The translations under genes and the position numbers were made by a program. A stretch of 64,000 bases of DNA from Scopulibacillus daqui (GTDB lineage: Bacteria; Bacillota; Bacilli; Bacillales; Sporolactobacillaceae), in the NCBI RefSeq assembly GCF_016908855.1, contig NZ_JAFBER010000018.1, positions 1-64,000 of the forward strand, read 5' to 3'. The notes beneath the pieces were generated by a model. It ran no database searches, had not been told where the DNA came from, and worked only from the letters and a program-made list of their open reading frames with translations. Below, in pieces: positions 46,021-54,482 of the stretch; position 1 is the first letter of the stretch; each line of letters begins with the position of its first letter.

Positions 46021-48177
46021 TTATTTTTTTAAAAGCAGTCTCATACTATTTAAGATAACTAAAAGCGCAGCGCCTGTATCGCTGAATACCGCCATCCATA
46101 AAGTTAAGAATCCCGGAAAAATCAATAGAAACGCCGCCAGCTTAATTAAAATGGAAAACCAAATATTTTGCTTAATGACCGATAAGGCTTTCCGGCTTAA
46201 TTTCATTGTATATGGGAGCTTTTCCAAGTTATCAGCCATTAGCACGATATCTGCCGTTTCTATTGAAGTATCTGTTCCGGCTCCTCCCATGGCAATGCCA
46301 ATATCAGATGCCGCAAGAGCCGGTGCATCATTGATACCGTCGCCAACCATCCCGACCATTTTCCCCTCTTTTTGTAAAGCTTTGATCACGCGGGCTTTGT
46401 CTTCGGGGAGAAGGTTGGCATAATAACGGCCGATGTTGGCTTGTTCGGCTATTTTCCGCGCGGTTCCTTTATTGTCTCCGGTTAGCATGATGCATTCTTG
46501 CACGCCTATTTCTTCAAGAGAACGAATCGATTCGACCGAAACATCTCGCAAATTATCAGAAACCCCTATATAACCCAAAATATAATTATTTTTAGCGATG
46601 ACAACAAGTGATAGCCCTTCATTCTGCATATTTTCTAAATCAGATTGGATCGAATCTAACGAAATACCGAGTTCCTCAAATAATTCAGGTTTTCCGGCAT
46701 AATAATCCTCTCCATCAACCGTTGCCTGAACACCTTTTCCAGCCAAGGCAGAAAACGAAGATCCATTGAGTGAACGGACGTCTTTGTCTTTCGTATAATT
46801 AACAATAGCCTTTGCGATCGGATGATTCGAGTGTTCCTCAATCGTCCGGGCAACTGCAAGAAGATCATTCTCATTTGCATTTAAAGCTTTAATAACAGCG
46901 ACTTTCGGAATTCCTTCGGTCAGCGTTCCTGTCTTATCAAAGGCAAGCGCCTTAAGTTTCCCTGCTGTCTCGAGGCATGCACCGCTTTTGATAAGCACGC
47001 CTTGTTTTGCCGCATTTCCAATCGCTGAAACAATGGCAACCGGTGTTGATATCACTAATGCGCAGGGGCAGGCAATGACAAGCAATTCAAGACCTTTATA
47101 AAACCATTGACTCCATGCTCCCCAACCGAAAAGCGGCGGAAGAATCATAGCTGTTATAGCTAAACAAAAGACGGCCGGTGTATAAACCGCAGCAAATTTA
47201 TCTAAGAATGCTTGTGTCGGCGCTTTTTGTTCTTGTGCTTCTTCTACCATATGAATGATATTTGATAGTGCAGAATCTTTTACTCGCTTGGCTACTTTGA
47301 CTTGAAGCGCCCCGGATTCGTTAATTGTTCCTGCATAGACCGGATCGCCGGGCTGTTTATCTGCAGGGATAGACTCGCCAGTGATCGGCGCTTGATTAAT
47401 CGTCGAGGTGCCGCTGATAATGCGACCGTCTAAAGGGACCTTTTCTCCAGGCTTAATATTTATAATATCTCCAACCGAAACAGCTTCAACCGGTGTCCGA
47501 ATCAGTTCGCCGTCTTTTTTCAGCCAAGCTTCAGCCGGAGCCAGATTCATCAAATCTTTTATCGAAGATCTTGTTTTCTCAAGCGATTTATTTTGGAGCG
47601 CATTTCCTAATGAGAACAGCCATACAATCATCGCACCTTCTAAAAATTGGCCAATTAATAAAGAGCCGGCAGCAGCTCCAATCATAAGCACATTCATATC
47701 AAGCGAACGGTTTTTTATTGAATAAAAAGCACTCTTCGCGGGTTTATATCCGCCAACTAAAAGAACGAAAAAATATAAAATATCGCTGATTATTCCCGAT
47801 AGACCGATAAATGAACCAAAATAGCCCAATGCTAAAAGAACGCCTGAAGCCGCTGTAAAGATAAAAGTCATCGGCAGCTGCTTATCCTCTTCCATTTCAT
47901 TTGCTGTGATTGGCGCGTAGCCAAGCTGGCTGACTTTAGTCTCAATCGTTTGCAACGCAACAGTGCCATCTGAAATCATTTGTACTTTCCCGGTATTATA
48001 ATTGACATTAACATGTTGGATGCCAACAATATTTAACAGCCCTTTTTTAATGGTTAAAGCGCATGACGGACAGTCCATGCCCGATACTTGAATTGTTAAG
48101 GTTTGTGAACATTGCTCTGAATGATTGCCGCATGGCAAGCCGTTCTCACAACATTGCCGATTTGTCTTTCTTGACAC
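46021..48177 (-). CDS. cadA: Cadmium/zinc/lead-exporting P1B-type ATPase
   Basis: A heavy-metal P-type ATPase (718 aa). Order: a Cys-rich N-terminus (CCENGLPC), an HMA domain with GMDCPSCA, membrane helices, actuator TGES, the CPC metal site in helix 6 (IACPCALVIS), phosphorylation motif DKTGTLTEG, the ATP-binding HP (SNHPIA) and GDGINDAPALA. The CPC plus DKTGT pattern and the CadC neighbour mark the Cd/Zn/Pb group. The start is GTG 48177, eight bases after AAGGGG. It overlaps the end of cadC by about 30 bases, so the two are co-transcribed and coupled. Confidence 0.93.
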   Translation of the reverse strand: MSRKTNRQCCENGLPCGNHSEQCSQTLTIQVSGMDCPSCALTIKKGLLNIVGIQHVNVNYNTGKVQMISDGTVALQTIETKVSQLGYAPITANEMEEDKQLPMTFIFTAASGVLLALGYFGSFIGLSGIISDILYFFVLLVGGYKPAKSAFYSIKNRSLDMNVLMIGAAAGSLLIGQFLEGAMIVWLFSLGNALQNKSLEKTRSSIKDLMNLAPAEAWLKKDGELIRTPVEAVSVGDIINIKPGEKVPLDGRIISGTSTINQAPITGESIPADKQPGDPVYAGTINESGALQVKVAKRVKDSALSNIIHMVEEAQEQKAPTQAFLDKFAAVYTPAVFCLAITAMILPPLFGWGAWSQWFYKGLELLVIACPCALVISTPVAIVSAIGNAAKQGVLIKSGACLETAGKLKALAFDKTGTLTEGIPKVAVIKALNANENDLLAVARTIEEHSNHPIAKAIVNYTKDKDVRSLNGSSFSALAGKGVQATVDGEDYYAGKPELFEELGISLDSIQSDLENMQNEGLSLVVIAKNNYILGYIGVSDNLRDVSVESIRSLEEIGVQECIMLTGDNKGTARKIAEQANIGRYYANLLPEDKARVIKALQKEGKMVGMVGDGINDAPALAASDIGIAMGGAGTDTSIETADIVLMADNLEKLPYTMKLSRKALSVIKQNIWFSILIKLAAFLLIFPGFLTLWMAVFSDTGAALLVILNSMRLLLKK

Positions 48178-48538
48178 GTTTTTCACCCCTTAACGGTTCC
48201 GCGGCTGAAATAAGCTGTCTCACGCTATCATCAGTTAAGGAATAAAAAACCATCTTCCCTTCTTTGCGGGAGCCGGAAAAACCCATATCTCTCAATAAAC
48301 GTAAGTGATGAGAAGCCGTCGCCGTTGTAACGCCAATAATATTAGCAACGTCACAGACACATAATTCCTTTTCAAGGGTCAACGCATAAGCAGCTTTATA
48401 ACGTGTTTCATCAGCCAAAACTTTAAAGGCCTTCATCATATGTTGAAAATCCATTGAAGCCATTAATGCTTGAACTCGGCTGACTTTATCTTCGTCATAA
48501 CAATAAACTTCACATTGATCTTGATGAGATTTTTCCAA
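48146..48538 (-). CDS. cadC: Metal-responsive ArsR/SmtB repressor
   Basis: A winged-helix repressor (130 aa) of the CadC branch. Both cysteine pairs of the CadC soft-metal site are present: the N-terminal CEVYC and ELCVCD in the recognition-helix region. The DNA-binding TATASHHLRLL helix follows. It dissociates from DNA on binding Cd(II), Pb(II) or Zn(II). I choose TTG 48538, eight bases after GGAG, because the GTG at 48547 overlaps that site. Two operator-like palindromes lie just upstream. Confidence 0.9.
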   Translation of the reverse strand: MEKSHQDQCEVYCYDEDKVSRVQALMASMDFQHMMKAFKVLADETRYKAAYALTLEKELCVCDVANIIGVTTATASHHLRLLRDMGFSGSRKEGKMVFYSLTDDSVRQLISAAEPLRGEKRVKKDKSAML

Positions 48539-48571
48539 TGAGATCACTCCATCATCATCGTTATTTTAAAC

Positions 48572-48636
48572 ATTCAAACCATCTTTTGATTATATTTTAT
48601 GATCTTTTTCTTACATATTCAAACGGCTGTTTGATT
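48572..48636. promoter_or_regulatory. Two CadC operator-like palindromes
   Basis: ATTCAAAC-N4-GTTTGATT (48617-48636) and ATTCAAAC-N4-TTTTGATT (48572-48591) resemble CadC/ArsR operators (ATTCAAA-N-TTTGAAT) and have starts 45 bases apart, upstream of cadC. Two sites could give cooperative repression. Confidence 0.65.
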
Positions 48637-48694
48637 ATTTTTATTCAAAAAGGTGCATCTTCAATAATGGCTAACCACTGCCTAAACAGAAAAA

Positions 48695-48717
48695 GAGCTG
48701 GTTCATCCTGCCAGCTC
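48695..48717 (-). terminator. Terminator of the lgt-like gene
   Basis: GAGCTGG and CCAGCTC form a perfect 7-bp stem followed by TTTTTC on the minus strand. Confidence 0.8.
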
Positions 48718-48726
48718 CTTCGATGT

Positions 48727-49530
48727 CTATTCTGCGGCCTTTTGTTGTTTATTTTGATTCGATCCCCGGCGGCGAACATATAAATAAATCATTAAGATAA
48801 TCGAGATGACCGTTAATACAATCGCTGACCACTGACCGCCTGTAAGACCGCTGTACCTAGGTGAATCCCCCCGGAAAAATTCCAGCATAAATCTTTCCGC
48901 ATCATACATAAATACATAAAAAACAAAGATCATTCCTTTTGGCAGACGCTTTCTTGCCAATAGAAAAATGATAAGCAGTATTGAAAAGATCACGGTATCG
49001 CCTTGGATCTCCCATGATATAGCCGGCCATAACGGCTGGCTGCCGTAATAACTGTACGCGACCGTTCCTTTTGGAAAGACAACGCCGAAGTTGGCATGTG
49101 TCGGTCTGCCGAAAGCGTCGCCGGCAAAAAAACAAGCGACACGGCCGATCGCCTGTCCCAACATCATGGCCGGCGCAAGATAGTCAGCCATTTCCCAGAA
49201 ATTTAACTTATGCTTATATGTATAAACAATCAGCGCTATGATCCCTCCGGCAATAGCGCCTTCTATTGAAATACCGCCTTGCCAGATAGCAATAATATCA
49301 AGCGGATGCTGGGAATAATACGGCCATTGAAATACGAAAACATGCCATAGTCGCGCCCCGATAATAGCGCCTATAATCGCATAGAAAATAAAATCTTGAA
49401 TATGTTTGTAATAAATGGTTTTGCGGGTCAATCCTAAAGCAACGCCATAACCAATGATAATGGCAATGATGGATATGACCGCATGGGTCTGAACAGTGTA
49501 CCCAAAGACAGTAAAAAGGTCTTTATACAT
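48727..49530 (-). CDS. Divergent prolipoprotein diacylglyceryl transferase (Lgt-like)
   Basis: A polytopic membrane protein (267 aa, seven likely helices) of the Lgt family, which attaches diacylglycerol to the lipobox cysteine of prolipoproteins. The region GQAIGRVACFFAGDAFGRPT corresponds to the Lgt signature GRxGNFxNGExxGxPT. The conserved arginine (130) is kept, but the following asparagine is cysteine (133) and the usual histidine in the GGxxxHG motif is glutamate (90, GGISIEGA). GGAG is eleven bases before the ATG. It is monocistronic and away from hprK/trxB genes that often flank the housekeeping copy, so it may be a paralogue with altered activity. Confidence 0.8.
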   Translation of the reverse strand: MYKDLFTVFGYTVQTHAVISIIAIIIGYGVALGLTRKTIYYKHIQDFIFYAIIGAIIGARLWHVFVFQWPYYSQHPLDIIAIWQGGISIEGAIAGGIIALIVYTYKHKLNFWEMADYLAPAMMLGQAIGRVACFFAGDAFGRPTHANFGVVFPKGTVAYSYYGSQPLWPAISWEIQGDTVIFSILLIIFLLARKRLPKGMIFVFYVFMYDAERFMLEFFRGDSPRYSGLTGGQWSAIVLTVISIILMIYLYVRRRGSNQNKQQKAAE

Positions 49531-49693
49531 ATTTACTCACGCTCCATATACTATTAACCGGATCTTGCTGTCCGTATGATAAGCAGTGCCATAAGCTTAT
49601 CATATCCAAACCTTCCTTTCATTTTAACAAAATATCTGCTATTGAATCACTATATTGCAAGAATTAATAATTTAGATAAAAAGACGCAAAAAT

Positions 49694-49719
49694 GCCCTAT
49701 TGGTTTTATCCAACAGGGC
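49694..49719 (-). terminator. Terminator of the second lipoyl-like gene
   Basis: GCCCTGTTGG pairs with CCAATAGGGC (one mismatch), followed by ATTTTTGC on the minus strand. Confidence 0.8.
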
Positions 49720-49745
49720 TTTGTTCTTCTAGTATCCATAGTCTA

Positions 49746-50015
49746 TCATTTTCCGAAGTAAACATTTTTAAAATGTGCCAAAACCGTTCCCGGAACGACT
49801 TTATCACCTTTTTTCACGTTTAACAATTCAATGATGCCATTCAACCCAGCCGTGATTTTTTCTAGAGCACCTTGCTCATTTCTAATAATAAATAATGGGT
49901 CAAACTCTTTGACACTATTCCCTTTTACGATGACTTCCTCAATTGTTCCAAAAATAGGGCTTGTTAAAATTTCTATTTCACCCCACCGTTTTGTAATGAT
50001 TTCTCTGATGTGCAT
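49746..50015 (-). CDS. Second lipoyl-domain-like protein without the modified lysine
   Basis: An 89-residue paralogue of the protein at 41641-41922. Both start MxIRExIxxRWG and share TSPxFGTxExVxVK, PLFIIRxExGxLExI, a G-NG segment and VKxGDxVxPG. At the lipoyl/biotinyl hairpin it has RNEQGA and no lysine. GGAGGGG lies five bases before the ATG. It lies 154 bases after a GABA-type amino acid permease gene on the same strand and may be transcribed with it. Function unknown. Confidence 0.75.
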   Translation of the reverse strand: MHIREIITKRWGEIEILTSPIFGTIEEVIVKGNSVKEFDPLFIIRNEQGALEKITAGLNGIIELLNVKKGDKVVPGTVLAHFKNVYFGK

Positions 50016-50169
50016 AAATACCCCTCCTTTATTAATATTTCAAAATTCAATCAATTTAGAAATCTATACAGGAAAATGATCTTATTTTTTTCAAATTTAT
50101 CTTTATAATATTTCTGTATCAAAGCCAAAAAACCCTTTTTATTTCTTTGTCTATTTATATGCTGCTCGA

Positions 50170-51570
50170 TTATTTTGGGATCCTTTCTTTAGGCGCTTCA
50201 GCGCTATTGTTAAATGGATTGACAGAAGCTTTTCTGCTTCGCACGGCATAAGCCGTTAATACGACAAAAAGCGAAAAGGTGCTTAAGAGAAGCTGTGAAC
50301 GCATACTCTTATCAAATGCTAACAAAACGAGTACAGCTGCCATACAAATAATTGTAAAATAAGTTAAATAAGGATAACCCCACATTTTTACGACTAATAA
50401 TTGCGGGTTTTCTTTTTCCAGGCGCGCGCGCATTTTGAGTTGGGCAAAGGCAACGAACAAATAAATATAGAGGACAACAACCCCGCTTGAATTAAGAAGA
50501 AACTGAAAAATCAAATCCGGAGAATAATAAGCCGCGATAACCGATAAATAACCGATAACAGTCCCGGAAAGGAGCGCTCTCATGGGTACGCCTTTTTTGT
50601 TCACTTTCGTAAACCATTTCGGTGCGTCTCCCCTTTTTGCAAGGTTAAATAGCATTCTTGAAGCAACATATAACCCTGAATTTAAACAAGATAGCGCAGC
50701 CGTCAGGACAACAAAATTCATGATCTGGCCTGCACCGGGAATGCCTAGCTTTTCAAGAACACTCACAAAAGGGCTTTCAAGAACTCCCGCTTGGTTCCAT
50801 GGCAAAATGCAAACCATAATAAATGCCGAACCAACATAGAAAATCAGAATTCGCCAAATCACAGATCGAGTTGCGCCGGCAATGGCTTCTTTTGGCTGAT
50901 CGGATTCTGCGGCCGTAACCGTTGCAATTTCAGTGCCTAAAAAAGAAAATATAACAACAACGACCCCTTTTAAAATAGCAGCAATGCCGTGCGGGGCGAA
51001 TCCGCCGTGCGCCGTCAAATTTTCAAAACTCATCGTTTTTGCCGGCCACAGCCCTAATATGTAGGCCGCGCCTAAAATGATAAATAAAATAACGGCAACG
51101 ACCTTAATCGCGGCAAACCAATATTCAAATTCGCCGTATGATTTAACAGAAAAAATATTCGTTAACGTTAATAAAACAATTAAACTTAAGCTCAGCAGCC
51201 AAAGCGGCGCATTGGCAAACCAATACTTTAAAATCCCAGCACCGGCAGTGGCTTCAAAGGCAACGACAACAACCCAGAAATACCAGTATAGCCATCCGCA
51301 TGAGAAACCGGCCCAATTTCCTAAAGCCAGACGAACCTGTTCTGAAAAAGAACCGGCGCCGGGATAAGCTGAAGCCATTTCTCCAAGCATGCGGGCGATC
51401 AATAATACTAATAATCCGGTAAGTAAATATGTGAAAATGGCTGCTGGTCCGGTTTCTTTAATAATCGCGCCGCTTCCGACAAACAGACCGGCGCCGATGA
51501 TTCCTCCGATTGTTATCATAATGACATGTCTTTTTTTCAGATGTTTTTGAAGATCTTCTGATTGCGCCAT
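50170..51570 (-). CDS. Amino acid permease, GABA-permease-like
   Basis: An APC-superfamily transporter of the amino acid transporter (AAT) family (466 aa, twelve helices). The helix 1 motif IGGIIGAGLFVGSG, GEMASAYPGAGSFSEQ, FSFLGTEIATVTAAES and GVPMRALLSG are typical of GabP/AnsP/ProY-type carriers. ATG 51570 is ten bases after GGAAAGGA; the TTG at 51600 has no site. Substrate could be GABA, proline or another neutral amino acid. The GABA pathway nearby favours GABA, but this is context only. Confidence 0.82.
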   Translation of the reverse strand: MAQSEDLQKHLKKRHVIMITIGGIIGAGLFVGSGAIIKETGPAAIFTYLLTGLLVLLIARMLGEMASAYPGAGSFSEQVRLALGNWAGFSCGWLYWYFWVVVVAFEATAGAGILKYWFANAPLWLLSLSLIVLLTLTNIFSVKSYGEFEYWFAAIKVVAVILFIILGAAYILGLWPAKTMSFENLTAHGGFAPHGIAAILKGVVVVIFSFLGTEIATVTAAESDQPKEAIAGATRSVIWRILIFYVGSAFIMVCILPWNQAGVLESPFVSVLEKLGIPGAGQIMNFVVLTAALSCLNSGLYVASRMLFNLAKRGDAPKWFTKVNKKGVPMRALLSGTVIGYLSVIAAYYSPDLIFQFLLNSSGVVVLYIYLFVAFAQLKMRARLEKENPQLLVVKMWGYPYLTYFTIICMAAVLVLLAFDKSMRSQLLLSTFSLFVVLTAYAVRSRKASVNPFNNSAEAPKERIPK

Positions 51571-51754
51571 CTCACTTTCGTCCTTTCCAAATATTTTCAA
51601 AAAAAATGAAGTTATTTTTTAAACTGCAAAATACATATACTTTCATTTATTATAAAACAACAATTAATAACAATCAAAATATTTTAAATACGGACACCTT
51701 TAAATGCACACATGAATAAGCACTTTCTTTCTAGTCAATTTCAACAGCCTCAAA

Positions 51755-51778
51755 AAAAAGAGAACCCTGTCAGTTCCC
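51755..51778 (-). terminator. Probable weak terminator of the spore hydrolase gene
   Basis: GGGAAC pairs imperfectly with GTTCTC just past the stop codon, followed by TTTTTTTT on the minus strand. Confidence 0.45.
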
Positions 51779-53050
51779 TTATAACTTTCTAATATGAAAA
51801 TTATCCTCAAGCAGCGCCCAATTTTGCGGAAATGGATAACCCAGCACCCAATAGCTGATTCCCCGCAAATGATATTCTTTAACAAGGTTAAACTTTGCTT
51901 GAGCACTTCTGGCATCTTCAAACCAAACTTCATGTCCGCGTCCTTGTTCATCAGTGTAGCGGAAATATGGCGATTGTGTTCTTTGATCATAATGAATAAC
52001 TGCATGATGCCGGACAGCCCGGCGTATGGCCTCTTGCATACTAAAAGTCTCTGCTTCGCGGCCTTGTACATGAGGTACAAGCCAATCGCGGGCATATACT
52101 TGAAAACCCATCATGATTTTCTCCCGGGGAATAACTGTCACTGCATAGTCAAGGACTGCTCTTATTTGGTTTAGCGGCGAAATAGCTTGCGGCGGTCCAA
52201 AGCGATAACCCCATTCATAAGTCATAAGAACGACAAAGTCTAATATTTCACCATGAGCGGGATAATCGTGGGCTTCATACAGCAATCCTTGTTGTGTACC
52301 GCTCGTTTTCGGGGCTAAGGAGGATGAAACAAAATACCCTTCAGCATGGAGACGGCTGACTGCCCGCCTCAGAAATTGATTGTAATTTTCACGATCATTA
52401 GGCAATACATTCTCAAAATCAATATTCAGTCCGCGATACCTTTTCGTTCTCATAGTTTGAATAATACTAGTTAATAATCTATCTTGTAATGCCGTGTCGG
52501 AAAGAATCGTATGCGCCAGCTGTGATCCTGTTTCCGTAGCCGAAAAATTCGTAATAGCCATCATCGGTACGACATGATTGGTTATCGCAGCTTGAATCAT
52601 GGCATTGTCATTAATCATTTCTAAGCTGCCGTCGTCTTTCATTCGATAAGCGAACGGGCTGACATACGTTAAATAGCGGCCGACATCTCTTACCTCCTGA
52701 GCGCCGGCTTCGCTAAAATCAATCGAAAACGCATTGACGTCAATTGTTGGTTTCGCCTTTTCTGGAATGATTAACAATTGACCCGGATAAATCATAGAAG
52801 GATTTGTAATTCGATTGGCCCGCATGATGTCTTGTACCGAAACCCCAAACTTTCGGGCTATTAACCATAAATTATCACCCGGCCGGACTGTGTATTGACG
52901 ATTGCCTGATGGGATGATGAGCGCTTCGCCGATGACTAACTCACTGCGATTTTGCAGTTGATTCACTGCGGCGATTTGATTAATACTGACACCATACCTT
53001 TGAGCAAGCTGCCATAAAGTATCACCTCTTTGCACTACATGGATTTGCAT
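51779..53050 (-). CDS. yaaH: Spore cortex-lytic/peptidoglycan hydrolase with two LysM domains (YaaH/SleL type)
   Basis: A 423-residue protein with two N-terminal LysM domains (about 1-46, HVVQRGDTLWQLAQRYGVS, and about 52-97, YTVRPGDNLWLIARKFGVS) and a GH18 glycosidase domain (about 105-423) with the DIDFEN-like catalytic segment GLNIDFENV. SleL/YaaH proteins are N-acetylglucosaminidases placed in the spore coat that degrade cortex muropeptides during germination. No signal peptide is present, as expected for a coat-located protein. AGGAGGGG precedes the ATG. It supports the view that the host forms endospores. Confidence 0.9.
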   Translation of the reverse strand: MQIHVVQRGDTLWQLAQRYGVSINQIAAVNQLQNRSELVIGEALIIPSGNRQYTVRPGDNLWLIARKFGVSVQDIMRANRITNPSMIYPGQLLIIPEKAKPTIDVNAFSIDFSEAGAQEVRDVGRYLTYVSPFAYRMKDDGSLEMINDNAMIQAAITNHVVPMMAITNFSATETGSQLAHTILSDTALQDRLLTSIIQTMRTKRYRGLNIDFENVLPNDRENYNQFLRRAVSRLHAEGYFVSSSLAPKTSGTQQGLLYEAHDYPAHGEILDFVVLMTYEWGYRFGPPQAISPLNQIRAVLDYAVTVIPREKIMMGFQVYARDWLVPHVQGREAETFSMQEAIRRAVRHHAVIHYDQRTQSPYFRYTDEQGRGHEVWFEDARSAQAKFNLVKEYHLRGISYWVLGYPFPQNWALLEDNFHIRKL

Positions 53051-53124
53051 GTTTCGCCCCTCCTTTTTTGTTCATTATTATTTTTTATTAGCAAAAGATC
53101 TATTTTAGAATGGATAAAAGAAAA

Positions 53125-53154
53125 AGCGATCCCGAATATTGCTTCAGGATCGCT
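53125..53154 (-). terminator. Terminator of corA
   Basis: AGCGATCC and GGATCGCT form a perfect 8-bp stem followed by TTTTTCTTTT on the minus strand. Confidence 0.82.
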
Positions 53155-53163
53155 CAATCGCTT

Positions 53164-54117
53164 TTACTTAAAAACATCAAACCAGCCTTTTAATTTAAAC
53201 CACAGCACCATTAAAACCCCAATAAGGGTCATAACGCCAAGAATCATAAAGTACCCATATCGCCAATGCAGCTCCGGCATGTTATCAAAATTCATGCCAT
53301 AGACACCCGCAATAAATGTTAAAGGAATAAACACTGAAGAAATAATTGTCAGCGTGATCATAATTTTATTCATGCGAAACGAGTTTAAAGAAAGATAGTT
53401 GTCACGCATATCAGACGTGATTTCCCGATTTGATTCAATAATCTCGGCGAGTTTCAGCAAATGATCATGAACATCCATATAGTATGCTCTTTGCTCTTTT
53501 ACTATATTTAACCGATCGGAGTTTAAAATTCGGTATAATAGATCACGCATTGGAACAACGGTTCTTCTAAGTTTTAATAAATCGCTGCGAATATCAAAAA
53601 CTTCATCCATCAAGGAACCTCTGTTAGCTTCCTTATCCTCAATCTCATTAAGCTGGTCTTCTATCTGATAAACGGCGGGAAAATAGCCGTCAACCAACTT
53701 GTCAATAATCATATAACTGACGTAGCTTGAACCGTGATGCCAAATTTCCCTATTAGATAATACACGCTCCCAAACAATGTCAATTTCCTTTAAAGGAGCA
53801 TAATGAAAGGTAACAATAAAATTGTGGCCAACAAAAAGATCTACTTCCTCCGACTCCAAGGTCTTCTGATTAAGGGCATGCACAACAAAAAAATGATAAT
53901 CGTCATAATAGTCAAGCTTTGGCCTTTGCAAAAAATGATAGCAATCTTCAACAGCTAATGGATGAAAATGAAAATGCCGGTCTAAAAGAACCGCTTCTTC
54001 TTCATCAGGACAATTAAAATCAACCCAGTACCATGCCGCCCTTAAATCCGGCAATGCTTCAAGAGGGACATTCTGCTTGATTTCAAATTCATCGGTTAAA
54101 ACTAAAGTCCTTATCAC
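53164..54117 (-). CDS. corA: CorA-type magnesium channel
   Basis: A 2-TM-GxN magnesium transporter (317 aa): a soluble alpha/beta N-terminal domain with a long stalk helix, then two C-terminal helices. The selectivity motif YGMNF is at about 273-277 and the loop is acidic (MPELHW). It starts at GTG eight bases after AAGGAG. It forms a pentameric channel in the cytoplasmic membrane in known family members. A small membrane-peptide gene lies upstream on the same strand. Confidence 0.92.
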   Translation of the reverse strand: MIRTLVLTDEFEIKQNVPLEALPDLRAAWYWVDFNCPDEEEAVLLDRHFHFHPLAVEDCYHFLQRPKLDYYDDYHFFVVHALNQKTLESEEVDLFVGHNFIVTFHYAPLKEIDIVWERVLSNREIWHHGSSYVSYMIIDKLVDGYFPAVYQIEDQLNEIEDKEANRGSLMDEVFDIRSDLLKLRRTVVPMRDLLYRILNSDRLNIVKEQRAYYMDVHDHLLKLAEIIESNREITSDMRDNYLSLNSFRMNKIMITLTIISSVFIPLTFIAGVYGMNFDNMPELHWRYGYFMILGVMTLIGVLMVLWFKLKGWFDVFK

Positions 54118-54206
54118 TACATGATCTCCTTCGAATTTAAAGGATATGACTGGCTTATTTTACTGTGTTCAGCTTTTTTGACTTTCAAACGCCATGATGC
54201 CAAACG

Positions 54207-54296
54207 CTAAGGATCGGGCTGGGAGACGATCGCTACAAGAACAATAACCGACAAGACAACGAGACCTACGTTCTTGGCTAAATCCAAGATATCCAT
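54207..54296 (-). CDS. 29-residue single-pass membrane peptide
   Basis: A short frame with AGGAG nine bases before ATG encodes MDILDLAKNVGLVVLSV, then IVLVAIVSQPDP and a TAG stop. The middle is a clean hydrophobic helix (about 10-24) with a charged N-terminus, like many small regulatory membrane proteins. It lies about 90 bases upstream of corA on the same strand, in an otherwise gene-free 365-base gap between corA and bioB. It could modulate the channel, but that is inference from position. Confidence 0.55.
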   Translation of the reverse strand: MDILDLAKNVGLVVLSVIVLVAIVSQPDP

Positions 54297-54482
54297 TTCG
54301 AATCGCTCCTTAATTGGATAGATCAAAACACCCGGCAGTTATCAGTCTTGTTCTAGGTTGGTCCGTTGCTGGATATGGGTTTATACATTCACACACGAAA
54401 TAAGTGCTTTAATATGTATATTCAACAAATAAGCGAAGAAGCCTCCCCCAATATTTTAAAAATACAAAATCATCAGCAAAAA

